DNA of 64,000 nucleotides from Chloroflexi bacterium HGW-Chloroflexi-10 (GTDB lineage Bacteria; Chloroflexota; Anaerolineae; Anaerolineales; Anaerolineaceae): the NCBI GenBank assembly GCA_002840755.1, contig PHBZ01000007.1, forward strand, positions 124,001-188,000, read 5' to 3'. Below the pieces are notes generated by a model. It did not search any database, had not been told where the DNA came from, and was given only the letters and a program-made list of their open reading frames with translations. The translations under genes and the position numbers were made by a program. How positions within the stretch are numbered: position 1 is the first letter of the stretch; each line of letters opens with the position of its first letter. Positions 25,406-34,704 of the stretch are shown here, in pieces.

Positions 25406-27733
25406 ATGAAAAAGATAATATTATTGGTCGTCGCAGTAAACGCCGCTGTTATCATGATGTTGGTTGGCTTGCTATACCTCTCCGAGGTTTACCCGTTTCA
25501 ACCGGGAAATCCACTTTTTGTAATACAGAGTTTTGCGGAACGCCAACGAATCAACCTCACCAGCGACCCACTGCAAAAAGCAGAAATGAGTTTTACTTTG
25601 GTTGAACGCCGTCTCTCCGACCTGGCAAGCGTACCCAAAGAAAAGCGTATGAAACCGGCTTTGAAAGCTTTCGAACGTGCCCTTAGTGATGCCATGCAGA
25701 GTATTGAGAAGATCTCTCCTGCCCAGGGAGAAATCCTTAATCAACATGTAAGCAATACACTGGTGCGTGTGGAAATTGTTCTGGCCGGACTGGAAGAAAA
25801 GATAGATACTGAAAAGCTGCAAGAATTACAGCTTCAAGTAGACACTTTACAGGCAGCCTTCACGCCTCAATTAATTCCTGTCACGGGAGGAAAACCGGCG
25901 CATATTCCAGCAATTGTCGTGGCCAAGGTCATTCCCTTTCTGGGAAAAGATGTAGACCATGTCGATTTTCCTCTGAATGGCGGGCACGCCTTTCTGGAAT
26001 GTGAAGATTGTCATGCTAATGGAGTTTATGAAAACACGGCAACCGTTTGCAGCACCTGTCATGAGCTTGAAAAAGAATACGCCAATCTGGATCCAAAACC
26101 TTACCCCACCTATCCCTTAGCTCAATCCGCATACCCGCTCCACTTTGCCGGGGAATGCGAAGATTGTCACGGTATATCCAGTTGGACTCCTACACAGTTT
26201 GACCACGAAGAAGTCACGGAATGTATCTCATGCCATGAAGAAGATGTTCCTCGTGAAGAAATTGAACAACCCAATGGGTATTTCACCATGATCGGATTGA
26301 AAGAGGATTTCAAACAATTCGGTCAACCGATTGAACATTATCCGGGTGATTGTATGCAGTGTCATACCGACACCTCCAGTTGGGAAGAAGCCAGTTACAA
26401 CCACAACCTGGATACATGTGATTCCTGTCATATCGCTGCTGACACACAACCTGAAGTACAAGTTGGGGAAAGCTGCATGGACCTGGAAAGCTGCACAGAC
26501 TGCCACCAATATGACGATCACCGCGAAAGCTATGAAGGAGACTGTGTCAACTGCCATACCGACTATGATGATTGGAAAATTATCAAGGTGGATCACAGCC
26601 AATACCCGAATTGTTACGCCTGCCATTTAGACGAACGCCCGGAAAAACATTCACAAAGTATATGTTCTAAATGCCACTATGCAACAACATGGGATGATGT
26701 TTTCTTTGTACATGACCCTAATTCAAATTGTGAAACCTGTCATGCTGCACCCGCCAAGCATTTCGATGGAAGCTGTAACTCCTGTCACAGCATGGATACC
26801 TGGAAAGGTGCTTCATACCATCTTTCATCCAATTGCTCTGATTGCCACTCCACACCTTCCAACCACTATCCCAGCGATTGCGTAAGCTGCCATAACTACA
26901 AAACGTGGGATGGTATCCAATATCAACACAATGAACCCATTCCATGTACAGCCTGTCACACGCTGCCGGATACGCACTATGCTGGCGAATGTTCCAATTG
27001 CCACGCTGCATCTGCCTGGACCGACATTGCGTTCGATCATACAGGATTAGATGTCTGTATCCAATGCCACGCGGCCCCGGCAGAACATTACCCGGGAGAT
27101 TGTCAGAACTGTCATATCACTGCTACATGGGATATGATCACTTTCGATCACACAGGTTATACCAGTTGTGAAAATTGTCATACCACTCCAGCTGAACACT
27201 ATCCTGAGGCTTGTGTTGCCTGTCATAACACTACGTCCTGGGGCGCGGTTACTTACAATCATGACGACGCAGATACCTGCACAAACTGTCATGCCCAACC
27301 CAGCGGGCATTGGCCCGGGCAATGTTCCCGCTGCCATGATACATCTGCCTGGACAAAAATTGACTTTGATCACACCAATTACACGGATTGCAAGTCTTGT
27401 CATACACGTCCAGCCAATCACTCACGTGGCCAATGTTCTCGCTGTCACACAACCGACTCCTGGTTGGTCGAAACCCCCACACCTACCCTGACAACTACCC
27501 AAATCATCGATATCACCCTGGCAACCCTGGAGTACCCAAATATTCTGGAGAGACCTGAGATAAAAAATACTCCCAAAATTTTAATCCAGCCTCCCAGTAT
27601 TGATATCACTGTACCGGAACAAAACTTCGATCTGCCGAGGGTTATACCCGAACCTGAAGAGACTACTATGCCTGAGGGTACTCCACCGCCCAACGAAATC
27701 ATTATTCCGGGCGATCCGGGTATGCTGGAATAA
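25406..27733 (+). CDS. membrane-anchored 24-heme cytochrome c
   Basis: 775 residues. An N-terminal helix (KKIILLVVAVNAAVIMMLV) leads to a helical region (about 30-190) like the DUF5667 domain of other bacterial membrane proteins (NPLFVIQSFAERQRINLTSD, then AEMSFTLVERRLSDL). Then I count 24 CXXCH motifs up to about residue 690, in a repeat of roughly 36-40 residues containing two hemes (pattern HYPG-CxxCH-xxxW-x(6-8)-FDHT-CxxCH-xxPA). The last 80 residues are proline-rich without heme. Internal ATGs exist; 25406 follows GGAAGG. The length could span far beyond the membrane, consistent with a wire-like conduit. Function inferred. Confidence 0.92.
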   Translation: MKKIILLVVAVNAAVIMMLVGLLYLSEVYPFQPGNPLFVIQSFAERQRINLTSDPLQKAEMSFTLVERRLSDLASVPKEKRMKPALKAFERALSDAMQSIEKISPAQGEILNQHVSNTLVRVEIVLAGLEEKIDTEKLQELQLQVDTLQAAFTPQLIPVTGGKPAHIPAIVVAKVIPFLGKDVDHVDFPLNGGHAFLECEDCHANGVYENTATVCSTCHELEKEYANLDPKPYPTYPLAQSAYPLHFAGECEDCHGISSWTPTQFDHEEVTECISCHEEDVPREEIEQPNGYFTMIGLKEDFKQFGQPIEHYPGDCMQCHTDTSSWEEASYNHNLDTCDSCHIAADTQPEVQVGESCMDLESCTDCHQYDDHRESYEGDCVNCHTDYDDWKIIKVDHSQYPNCYACHLDERPEKHSQSICSKCHYATTWDDVFFVHDPNSNCETCHAAPAKHFDGSCNSCHSMDTWKGASYHLSSNCSDCHSTPSNHYPSDCVSCHNYKTWDGIQYQHNEPIPCTACHTLPDTHYAGECSNCHAASAWTDIAFDHTGLDVCIQCHAAPAEHYPGDCQNCHITATWDMITFDHTGYTSCENCHTTPAEHYPEACVACHNTTSWGAVTYNHDDADTCTNCHAQPSGHWPGQCSRCHDTSAWTKIDFDHTNYTDCKSCHTRPANHSRGQCSRCHTTDSWLVETPTPTLTTTQIIDITLATLEYPNILERPEIKNTPKILIQPPSIDITVPEQNFDLPRVIPEPEETTMPEGTPPPNEIIIPGDPGMLE

Positions 27734-27790
27734 GTCGCTCACAACACGCGAACCTCTGGCTGGAATAAAAACGCCAAACCCCAGCCAATC

Positions 27791-27837
27791 ATTTCCCCGC
27801 TCCAATCAGTAGTTTTCTGGTTATGGAGCGGGGAAAT
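27791..27837 (+). terminator. probable terminator of the cytochrome operon
   Basis: A perfect 14-bp stem (ATTTCCCCGCTCCA / TGGAGCGGGGAAAT) with a 19-nt loop starts 57 nt after the stop of the 24-heme gene. A run of six T follows about 15 nt later. Confidence 0.7.
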
Positions 27838-28141
27838 TCCGACTTAATAGTCCTTTTTTCGTTTCTTTGTCTGAATGGAGCGAATTTAACATGAATTTAA
27901 CCCCAATACCCTCCTAAAAATCGTGATTCTTAATTAGAATAGGATGAGAAATCCATTCAGAACAAGCTGAAGTGTTCTCCAACGCCAACAATGCTGTAAC
28001 GCTGTCGTGCTGAAGTTACTGAGCGGATGAAAATAAAATGATAATTCGAATTGCTGAACGAAGTAGACCAGCAAATTGTTTATAGTTCGGATCAAATCAA
28101 AGCGGCAAAGAAGAAGAAACTTCTGCCTGAAAGAAAAAACA
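27838..28141. other. leader region of the second KimA-like gene
   Basis: No gene here. Positions 27901-27942 recur with four mismatches at 11851-11892, where they begin the relic of this locus. The promoter was not resolved by eye, and no c-di-AMP riboswitch core was recognised. Confidence 0.4.
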
Positions 28142-30187
28142 ATGGATTTTTCCAATCTCAAAAGAGTTCTCATCGGTCAACCCTTTCCCACCAGCCGCGA
28201 CAGTCACGAGCGGTTGGATAATGTACGAGCTTTAGCCATTTTCGCATCCGATCCAATCAGTTCGAATGCCTATGCCACCGAAGCCATCATGCACGTCTTA
28301 ATCGTGTTAGGCAGTGGCGCTCTAGCGCTGACATTACCAATCGGTTTAGCCGTAGCTACCCTGGTTTTACTTGTGATCTTCAGTTATATTCAGACCATCA
28401 TGCACTATCCTGAGGGCGGCGGATCCTACATGGTCTCCAAAGATAATCTGGGAAAAATGCCCTCGTTGATTGCTGCAGCCGCTTTACTTACCGATTATGT
28501 GCTCACCGTTTCTGTTTCCATTTCGGCCGGTGTTAGGGCTGTTACTTCTGCCTTACCCGAGCTATTTGAATACCGCGTTTTGATCGCACTGGTAGTCTTA
28601 ATATTGGTCACCTGGATCAATCTGCGCGGTATACGGGAAAGTGGAACAATTTTCGCTATTCCAGCGTATGCATTTATCGCCGGTGTTCTGGTTGTGATTG
28701 TAATTGGCATGGTGCGATATTTTGGTTTGTTCGGCGCAACACCCCTGGTAATAACCCCACACGATGTTCAGGCTCAGGTCGATTCAAGTGGTTTCCTGTT
28801 TATCTGGCTTTTGCTGCGTGCCTTCGCCGGTGGCTGTACGGCACTGACTGGTATTGAAGCTATTAGTGACGGTGTCAAAGCCTTCAAAAAGCCCGAAGCA
28901 AAAAACGCTGCCCTTACCATGGTTGCCATGGGTATCATCGCGATGACTCTGTTTATTGGTATCACTTTCCTGGCAACTCATTTACTGCTGGTCCCGGAAG
29001 AAGCCGAAAGTATTCTTTCTCAACTCACACGTAGTGCCACTGGAAAAGGTTTTGTCTACTTTTGGGTACAGTTCTTTACAGCTGCCATTCTCTTCCTCGC
29101 TGCCAATACAGGGTATCAGGATTTTCCGCGGCTTTCTTTCTTTCTGGCACGCGACAACTTTTTACCGCGCTGGCTGATGATCCGCGGCGACCGTCTGGTT
29201 TATTCCTCCGGAATTGTTGTTTTGGCTACCCTGGCTTCCTTGTTAATCATTGCCTTTCAGGCAGATGAAATTGCCATGCTGCCGCTCTATGCCATCGGTG
29301 TAATGATGGGTTTCAGTCTGTCACAAGCCGGAATGTTCCGTTTAATGGGAAAAATTGGTAAGTTAAAACCTGGCGAATCAATCCAGACCTTGGTCACCAA
29401 GATTCATTATGAAAAACACACTGCCTGGAAACGAGCGGTAAATGCCGTTGGCGCTTCTTTGACTTTTTTGGTTTTCCTGATTCTGGTGATTACCAAGTTC
29501 CTCGATGGAGCTTGGATTGTGGCCGTGCTGATCCCCGCTATGGTCACTATGTTTTACAGTATCAACCGTCATTACGAAAATGTTGCCCACGCCCTGACCA
29601 CCCAGGATCTTTCTCCTAAACAGGTATGCGGTGTGGCAGATGTTGTCATTGTCCCGATTGCTGATGTACACCGCGGCACACTGCTGGCCCTGCAATATGC
29701 CAAACGTATCTCCAGCGATGTGCGTGCATTAACGATCTTTACAGATGAAGTTAACCGCGAGCGCTTTGATAAACGCTGGAACCGTTTCAGTGAAATCACC
29801 AAAGGGATCAACCTGGTGGCAATCCAATATGATTTCCGTGATGTACTCAATCCGATTGTAGATTATATTAAGTTTGTGAATGATGAAGAATTCCACAATC
29901 AGATTACAACGGTGGTTTTACCGGAGTTTATTCCGGAAAGTAAATGGACATCCTGGCTGCACAACCAGACAGCTAACCGCCTGCGTGCTCGCCTGCGGGA
30001 CGACAAGGATATCGTATTAATTGAAGTTCCTTTCCATGTTGATATCAATAGTCACCCGGATACTCCGGTAGATGATGCCTGTGCACAGGAACCGGAAGAA
30101 ACTATTCACGAGACAATTATTCAGAATGTATCGGATGTAGATATCAACGTAGAACCAACACCCCCAACCGAAAAACCGGTGGAGTAG
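28142..30187 (+). CDS. APC-superfamily permease, KimA-like paralogue
   Basis: 681 residues, same architecture as the permease at 9856-11697: about 12 membrane helices, HYPEGGGSYMVSKDNLG, GCTALTGIEAISDGV, then a soluble C-terminal domain (VVIVPIADVHRGTLLALQYA to VLIEVPFHV). It has an extra acidic tail of about 35 residues (HETIIQNVSDVD, then PPTEKPVE), which the relic upstream of the first paralogue also carries, showing which copy the relic came from. Potassium uptake is inferred from KimA likeness. I use ATG 28142, which matches the paralogue's N-terminus; an in-frame ATG at 28076 adds 22 unrelated basic residues. The Shine-Dalgarno is weak. Confidence 0.85.
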   Translation: MDFSNLKRVLIGQPFPTSRDSHERLDNVRALAIFASDPISSNAYATEAIMHVLIVLGSGALALTLPIGLAVATLVLLVIFSYIQTIMHYPEGGGSYMVSKDNLGKMPSLIAAAALLTDYVLTVSVSISAGVRAVTSALPELFEYRVLIALVVLILVTWINLRGIRESGTIFAIPAYAFIAGVLVVIVIGMVRYFGLFGATPLVITPHDVQAQVDSSGFLFIWLLLRAFAGGCTALTGIEAISDGVKAFKKPEAKNAALTMVAMGIIAMTLFIGITFLATHLLLVPEEAESILSQLTRSATGKGFVYFWVQFFTAAILFLAANTGYQDFPRLSFFLARDNFLPRWLMIRGDRLVYSSGIVVLATLASLLIIAFQADEIAMLPLYAIGVMMGFSLSQAGMFRLMGKIGKLKPGESIQTLVTKIHYEKHTAWKRAVNAVGASLTFLVFLILVITKFLDGAWIVAVLIPAMVTMFYSINRHYENVAHALTTQDLSPKQVCGVADVVIVPIADVHRGTLLALQYAKRISSDVRALTIFTDEVNRERFDKRWNRFSEITKGINLVAIQYDFRDVLNPIVDYIKFVNDEEFHNQITTVVLPEFIPESKWTSWLHNQTANRLRARLRDDKDIVLIEVPFHVDINSHPDTPVDDACAQEPEETIHETIIQNVSDVDINVEPTPPTEKPVE

Positions 30188-30193
30188 CATAGA

Positions 30194-30886
30194 TTAACGT
30201 AAATGATTGGGCAGCGTCAGGAAACCCGTCTTGCCGCTGCCTATTTCGTTCTCGCTGAAGGGGAATTTGCGGACAATAAATTCGCAGGCTTTATCGCCAG
30301 ATGATACACAGGCCAGTTCCTGCACCGGATAATCGTCGTTGCCAAAAATATATTGTAAGCCGCCGCGAATGATGCCCAAATTGTAGTAACAATACGGTGC
30401 CTGTAGATTATGGACTCCCCAACAGGCTGCACAAAACTGTACCGTCAGGTGATAATGACTCGAACTCTCATCCAGGCGGATTTGCTGGTCACTGGTCTGT
30501 TCGATGAGATAGATAATCGCTTCCAGGCTGGCTCGTAAGCGCAAAGGGCTTTGCGGATTATTTTCAATCCAATTGTGCGCCTCTTGCACCACCTTGGTTT
30601 CCCCAAAACTGCCGGCAAAACTGCGCTTGGCGGAAGAATACACCACAGTACGCTGTGCCTTTTCCCCGAATATCTCGCTGATATTTTGATTGATGGCAAC
30701 CAGCGCCTCGTACGGCGCGGTTTTTTCATGACGGGTGGATATAATCGAGCGTACCCCATCCAGCCAGCCGGATTTCCGTAATACCATTAAAACACTGTTC
30801 TCCCCTACCATGCTGCGCAATTCATTCAGGTAAGTCAACATCGCTTTCCCGGAGATACACAGACCTGCAAATGGTAATACGCTCAT
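30194..30886 (-). CDS. V4R-domain (4-vinyl reductase-like) small-ligand-binding protein
   Basis: About 230 residues, soluble. The C-terminal half has V4R features: a Cys-x2-Cys-Trp-Gly segment (QFCAACWGVH, two cysteines likely binding metal) followed by a GGLQYIFGNDDY region and the late SSGDKACEFIV. V4R domains bind small hydrophobic molecules or act in sensing and protein assembly. The start is taken at ATG 30886 (GGATGG ten bases upstream) rather than ATG 30904, which has no ribosome site. It is convergent with the KimA-like gene, with 6 nt between stops. Role unknown. Confidence 0.7.
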   Translation of the reverse strand: MSVLPFAGLCISGKAMLTYLNELRSMVGENSVLMVLRKSGWLDGVRSIISTRHEKTAPYEALVAINQNISEIFGEKAQRTVVYSSAKRSFAGSFGETKVVQEAHNWIENNPQSPLRLRASLEAIIYLIEQTSDQQIRLDESSSHYHLTVQFCAACWGVHNLQAPYCYYNLGIIRGGLQYIFGNDDYPVQELACVSSGDKACEFIVRKFPFSENEIGSGKTGFLTLPNHLR

Positions 30887-31200
30887 AAATCTTAGTCCAT
30901 CCAATCAAATAATGACGGCAATTTTGTTCCGCGAATCTATTATAGGAAAAAGAACACCAGACTTGATAGGCTTAACTTTACACCTGTATCAGTTTCCGGT
31001 TTTAATCTCCTAACAAATCTGTCAGGTACAATTTTTGGAAATACAGGACGGTTGTTCTTAAAGAACCGGGACCTGGGAAGAGCACTATCGGGTAACTTAT
31101 CTTTAACAACGAAACACACCCGCTCTTGTCTGGCAAGCTCAGTTTCTGAACGCCCGAAGCCGGGTTATAATAAGCACATCTTATTTTTTGGGAAATATTC
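30887..31200. other. divergent intergenic region
   Basis: Must contain promoters for the V4R gene (minus) and the GT-C pair (plus). A TATAAT box occurs at 31166-31171, 29 nt before the ATG at 31201, with only a weak -35 partner. No other element was recognised. Confidence 0.35.
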
Positions 31201-32940
31201 ATGAACCGGTTGAAATCCGTTTACGAAAAGTTCCGCTATCCCATCGTTCTGGTCTATTTTCTGATGATGACCCTCCTGATGACCTATCCGCTGATACTCC
31301 ACCTGGGTAAATCAATTCTGGGCGGGTTGGGTGACGGGGTTTATTTTGTCTGGCTGATTCGCTGGTATCAGGGCGTCATCTTTGAAGGTTGGGGAGCACC
31401 CTTCTTCAATGCCCAAATGAATTATCCTCAAGGTTGGAATCTTTCCACCACCGATACAGCCCTGGCCACGGCTTTGCCCGGTGTGCCTTTCAGTCTGCTT
31501 TTCGGGCCGATTGCCGGTTACAACATTGCCATGGGGCTGACCTTTATCCTCTCTGGTTTTTTCATGTATCTGTGGGTGCGACGACAGACGGCCTCTGACA
31601 GTGCCGGGTTGATTGCCGGCACGATTTTTGCTTTTTTACCCTACCGCATGGCACATTTTATGGCCGGACATCTCAACCTTTCCGGCACCGCATGGTTTCC
31701 GCTTTACTTCTTTGCAATACAGGAAATCTTTACACCTAAAGAAAAAAACCGCTGGTGGCCGCCACTGCTGGGAGGGGTTGCTTTGGGTCTGATCGGTCTG
31801 AGTTCCATGTATTATCTGTATTTCACCCTGCTGGTGAGCGTGCTTTTCCTGGCAGGTTATCTCTTATTTTCCAAACGCGGCTTTTTGCGTAACAAAAATT
31901 TCTGGCAGGAACTGATTTTGCTGCCTGTCTTCAGTGCCCCCTTCTTATTTGTCGCGCTGCGTCCTTTTTTGCAGCTGGCCGGCAGCGGCGGGTTAGCCGA
32001 TCGCCCGCTGGAATATGCCAACCGCTATTCTGCCAGCCCCACCGATTTTTTCACCGTCTCCGCCGATCATTTTGCACTGGGTCAATGGATCAGCTCGATT
32101 CTGGACCGTTCTCTGTGGATGGAATCATCCCTCTACATTGGTTTGGGCACCCTGCTGTTGATCGCGTTTTATTGGTATTCACGCAAAGGTGACCGGCAGC
32201 TCAGTTTTGCCAAAACCGCCCTGTTCATCATGCTGGTTTGCTTTATCCTGGCGCTGGGTCCCAGCCTGCATTGGAATAACCAGCAGCTGCTGATCCCCAA
32301 CGCTGTCGGGGAAACGCTTCCGATCACACTGCCGGCTACCTGGTTGTTTACCTTTTTACCTTTCTTTTCCAAGATGCGCGCTGTGATGCGTATCGGGTTA
32401 TTTGTCCTGCTTTTTGGAAGCGCATTGGCCGGGTTGGGCAGCGCAAAATTGCTCAATCGCTGGAATGGCTGGCGGCGCATCCTTGTCTTATCGGTAATCC
32501 TCCTGGTGATCCTGCTGGATTTTTACCCTGGTCCCTACACCCAGAGCGTGACTCCCATACAGGCGCGTGCGGTGGATACCTGGCTGGCCGAGCAACCTGG
32601 TGACGGCGCGGTTGTGCAAATGCCCTTTGGGAATTCGACAGATCAGATTCAACTGTATTACACGCTCACCCATCGAAAGCCGTTTACCGGCGGCTTTTTC
32701 AATGCCAACCAACCACCTCAATTCCAATACCTGCAAGGGATCATGGAACGCTTTCCCGACGAGAAATCGGTACAGACTCTGGCGGAATACAAGGTGGAAT
32801 TTGTCCTTCTGGAACCGGATGATTTCGCCGATTACCCGAATGTGGAGGCTACTATCATCGAACTCGGCCTAGAGCGTCTGACCGAGATTGACGGGGTAGT
32901 TGTTTTCCATCTGGAACCTGACAACGGAACGCAACCATGA
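31201..32940 (+). CDS. GT-C type multi-pass membrane glycosyltransferase-like protein
   Basis: 579 residues with about 11-12 membrane helices. The first extracytoplasmic loop has an acidic motif (LGDGVYFVWLIRWYQG) and later NYPQGWNLS, followed by a C-terminal soluble part of about 130 residues. This layout is seen in GT-C transferases that use polyprenyl-phosphate sugars outside the membrane. It probably decorates a lipid, glycan or protein; no specific donor or acceptor can be read. Its TGA overlaps the next ATG by 4 nt (ATGA), so the two GT-C proteins are translationally coupled. Confidence 0.72.
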   Translation: MNRLKSVYEKFRYPIVLVYFLMMTLLMTYPLILHLGKSILGGLGDGVYFVWLIRWYQGVIFEGWGAPFFNAQMNYPQGWNLSTTDTALATALPGVPFSLLFGPIAGYNIAMGLTFILSGFFMYLWVRRQTASDSAGLIAGTIFAFLPYRMAHFMAGHLNLSGTAWFPLYFFAIQEIFTPKEKNRWWPPLLGGVALGLIGLSSMYYLYFTLLVSVLFLAGYLLFSKRGFLRNKNFWQELILLPVFSAPFLFVALRPFLQLAGSGGLADRPLEYANRYSASPTDFFTVSADHFALGQWISSILDRSLWMESSLYIGLGTLLLIAFYWYSRKGDRQLSFAKTALFIMLVCFILALGPSLHWNNQQLLIPNAVGETLPITLPATWLFTFLPFFSKMRAVMRIGLFVLLFGSALAGLGSAKLLNRWNGWRRILVLSVILLVILLDFYPGPYTQSVTPIQARAVDTWLAEQPGDGAVVQMPFGNSTDQIQLYYTLTHRKPFTGGFFNANQPPQFQYLQGIMERFPDEKSVQTLAEYKVEFVLLEPDDFADYPNVEATIIELGLERLTEIDGVVVFHLEPDNGTQP

Positions 32941-34523
32941 AACTACATCAACGACTGCAACACAAAGACACCTGGGTTTACGCCCTGATCATCGCGTTGG
33001 CATTGGCCGGCGCTGGTTTGCTGTACTATGATATGCGCTGGGGTCCCTGGGCATTCAGCGATTCTGCTGCCTATATTGCCGCAGCGCGCAGCCTGTCTAC
33101 CGGAAATGGTTTTGGGTTTAAAGCGCCCTCCGGTCAGTTCCTGGCGCTCAACCTGCACCAGCCTTTCTATCCGCTGGTGCTCAGTCTTTTCCTATACCTG
33201 GATATCCACCCCTTCACCACCACCCTGCTTATCAATCTGGCAACTTTTGCCGGCAGTATCCTGATTCTGGGCGTTGGCATCTACCGTTTCAGTGGATCCA
33301 AATGGCTGACAATCAGCACGCTGGCCCTGTTTATCTGTTCGCCGCACGTGATCAACAACTTCACCGGCGCAATGAGCGAACCGTTTTATATCTTCTTTAC
33401 CCTGGCATTTTTCTTTGCTTTGCTGGCTTATGTTAATTCGCGCAATCCCATTTTCTTCTGGGCTGCTGCCATCTGCGCCGGGCTTTCTTTATTCACCCGC
33501 TTTATCGGGCTGGTCAATGTTGCCCTGGGTCTCTTTATCCTGATTCTGTCCCTGAAAAACAAGCGATGGTCAGCGCTCCTGAAACCAGCCATTTTCGGAC
33601 TTATTTCTATTGTGCCCATCAGTGCCTGGTCCATCCTGCAAGCCGGACCTGCATCAGGTCGAAACTGGTTCTTCCCCATAGATTTATTACAAATTCTGCT
33701 GTCTTTTATCCAAAAGACAGCGCTAGAAATCGCCGTTTGGTTTCCCTATGGAAAAATTTGGTTATCCTCTCCGGCAAACGCCCTGGTCATCGGGTTACTT
33801 TTCTTCGCTCTGGTCACCCTGTTGATCTGGCGTGGTACATTCCAAGAAACGCGGCCCGTGGAACAAACCGGAATGCCGCTGCCTACTGCCGCGTACTGGA
33901 TGATTCTTTTCTATCTGGGGGCTTTCTTTGCTTCATACGCCTTCACCACGGTCCAGCCGGATATTATCCAGCGCACCTTAATCCCCCTCCAGCCATTTTT
34001 CTACCTGCTCCTCTTCGCCAGTCTGTTATTCTCCTGGAAAAACTGCAAGTCCCACCTGTGTATGCTGATTGCCACCCTGCTTCTGGCTGTCCTGCTCTTT
34101 GAAAACGGCGGCGAATCTTTAAAGCTGGTGCAAGACCGGCACAAGGAAGGTTCCGGCTACACGGCATACTACTGGCGCGCCAGCACCCTGCTGGAAGCCG
34201 CCCGCAGCCTGCCGCAAAATACCGTATTGATTTCCAACCAGCCCGAACTACTGCTGCTCTACATGGAACGCTACCCTTACGATATTATCCCCTCACTTCC
34301 AGGAATTGTTGATCGTGGTGTGCAAACATTTGGTGACGGCACTGATCCATTGGAAATCGTTTTTCGTGAAGAAAAAGCAGCACTGGTTCTCTTTGAACCT
34401 CAATTTAAAGGTGCCTTACGCAACTTGCTGGGGGATAAAGGCGATACCATCGCGAAAGAAATGAAAGCAGAATTAACGCTCGCGCAAAAAACTATCGACG
34501 GTGAGATTTATTACTATAAGTAA
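32937..34523 (+). CDS. GT39/ArnT-like membrane glycosyltransferase
   Basis: 528 residues, about ten membrane helices. The loop after TM1 contains FSDSAAYIAAARSLSTGNGF and LHQPFYPLVLSLFLY, the typical first-loop pattern of PMT/ArnT-type GT-C enzymes, in which the acidic residue is catalytic. Its start overlaps the stop of the preceding GT-C gene. The pair probably extends or modifies a cell-surface glycan; the substrate is unknown. Confidence 0.75.
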   Translation: MKLHQRLQHKDTWVYALIIALALAGAGLLYYDMRWGPWAFSDSAAYIAAARSLSTGNGFGFKAPSGQFLALNLHQPFYPLVLSLFLYLDIHPFTTTLLINLATFAGSILILGVGIYRFSGSKWLTISTLALFICSPHVINNFTGAMSEPFYIFFTLAFFFALLAYVNSRNPIFFWAAAICAGLSLFTRFIGLVNVALGLFILILSLKNKRWSALLKPAIFGLISIVPISAWSILQAGPASGRNWFFPIDLLQILLSFIQKTALEIAVWFPYGKIWLSSPANALVIGLLFFALVTLLIWRGTFQETRPVEQTGMPLPTAAYWMILFYLGAFFASYAFTTVQPDIIQRTLIPLQPFFYLLLFASLLFSWKNCKSHLCMLIATLLLAVLLFENGGESLKLVQDRHKEGSGYTAYYWRASTLLEAARSLPQNTVLISNQPELLLLYMERYPYDIIPSLPGIVDRGVQTFGDGTDPLEIVFREEKAALVLFEPQFKGALRNLLGDKGDTIAKEMKAELTLAQKTIDGEIYYYK

Positions 34524-34622
34524 AGGTGCGTTGGATATGAACAGAAGCTCGGATTGCCGCTAGATAGCACCATCGAAATACTGCCATCCGAGGCATCACA
34601 AACCACCTTCGCCTAAGATTTA

Positions 34623-34693
34623 AAACCCTAAAGGTCCTTGGTTTTCCCAATAGTGCACTGATTTGATCAGGATACCAGAAACCTTTAGGGTTT
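34623..34693. repeat. 13-bp inverted repeat between convergent genes
   Basis: AAACCCTAAAGGT (34623-34635) and its exact complement ACCTTTAGGGTTT (34681-34693) are separated by 45 nt, between the GT-C gene end (34523) and the alcohol dehydrogenase end (34705). It may form a bidirectional terminator-like structure, though the loop is long and there is no clean T-tract. Confidence 0.45.
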
Positions 34694-34704
34694 GGAGAAT
34701 TGGA

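Noticed and set aside
24293..27700. Many short reverse-strand frames under the multiheme genes
   Set aside because: Products of biased composition from repeated CXXCH codons; no starts with ribosome sites.
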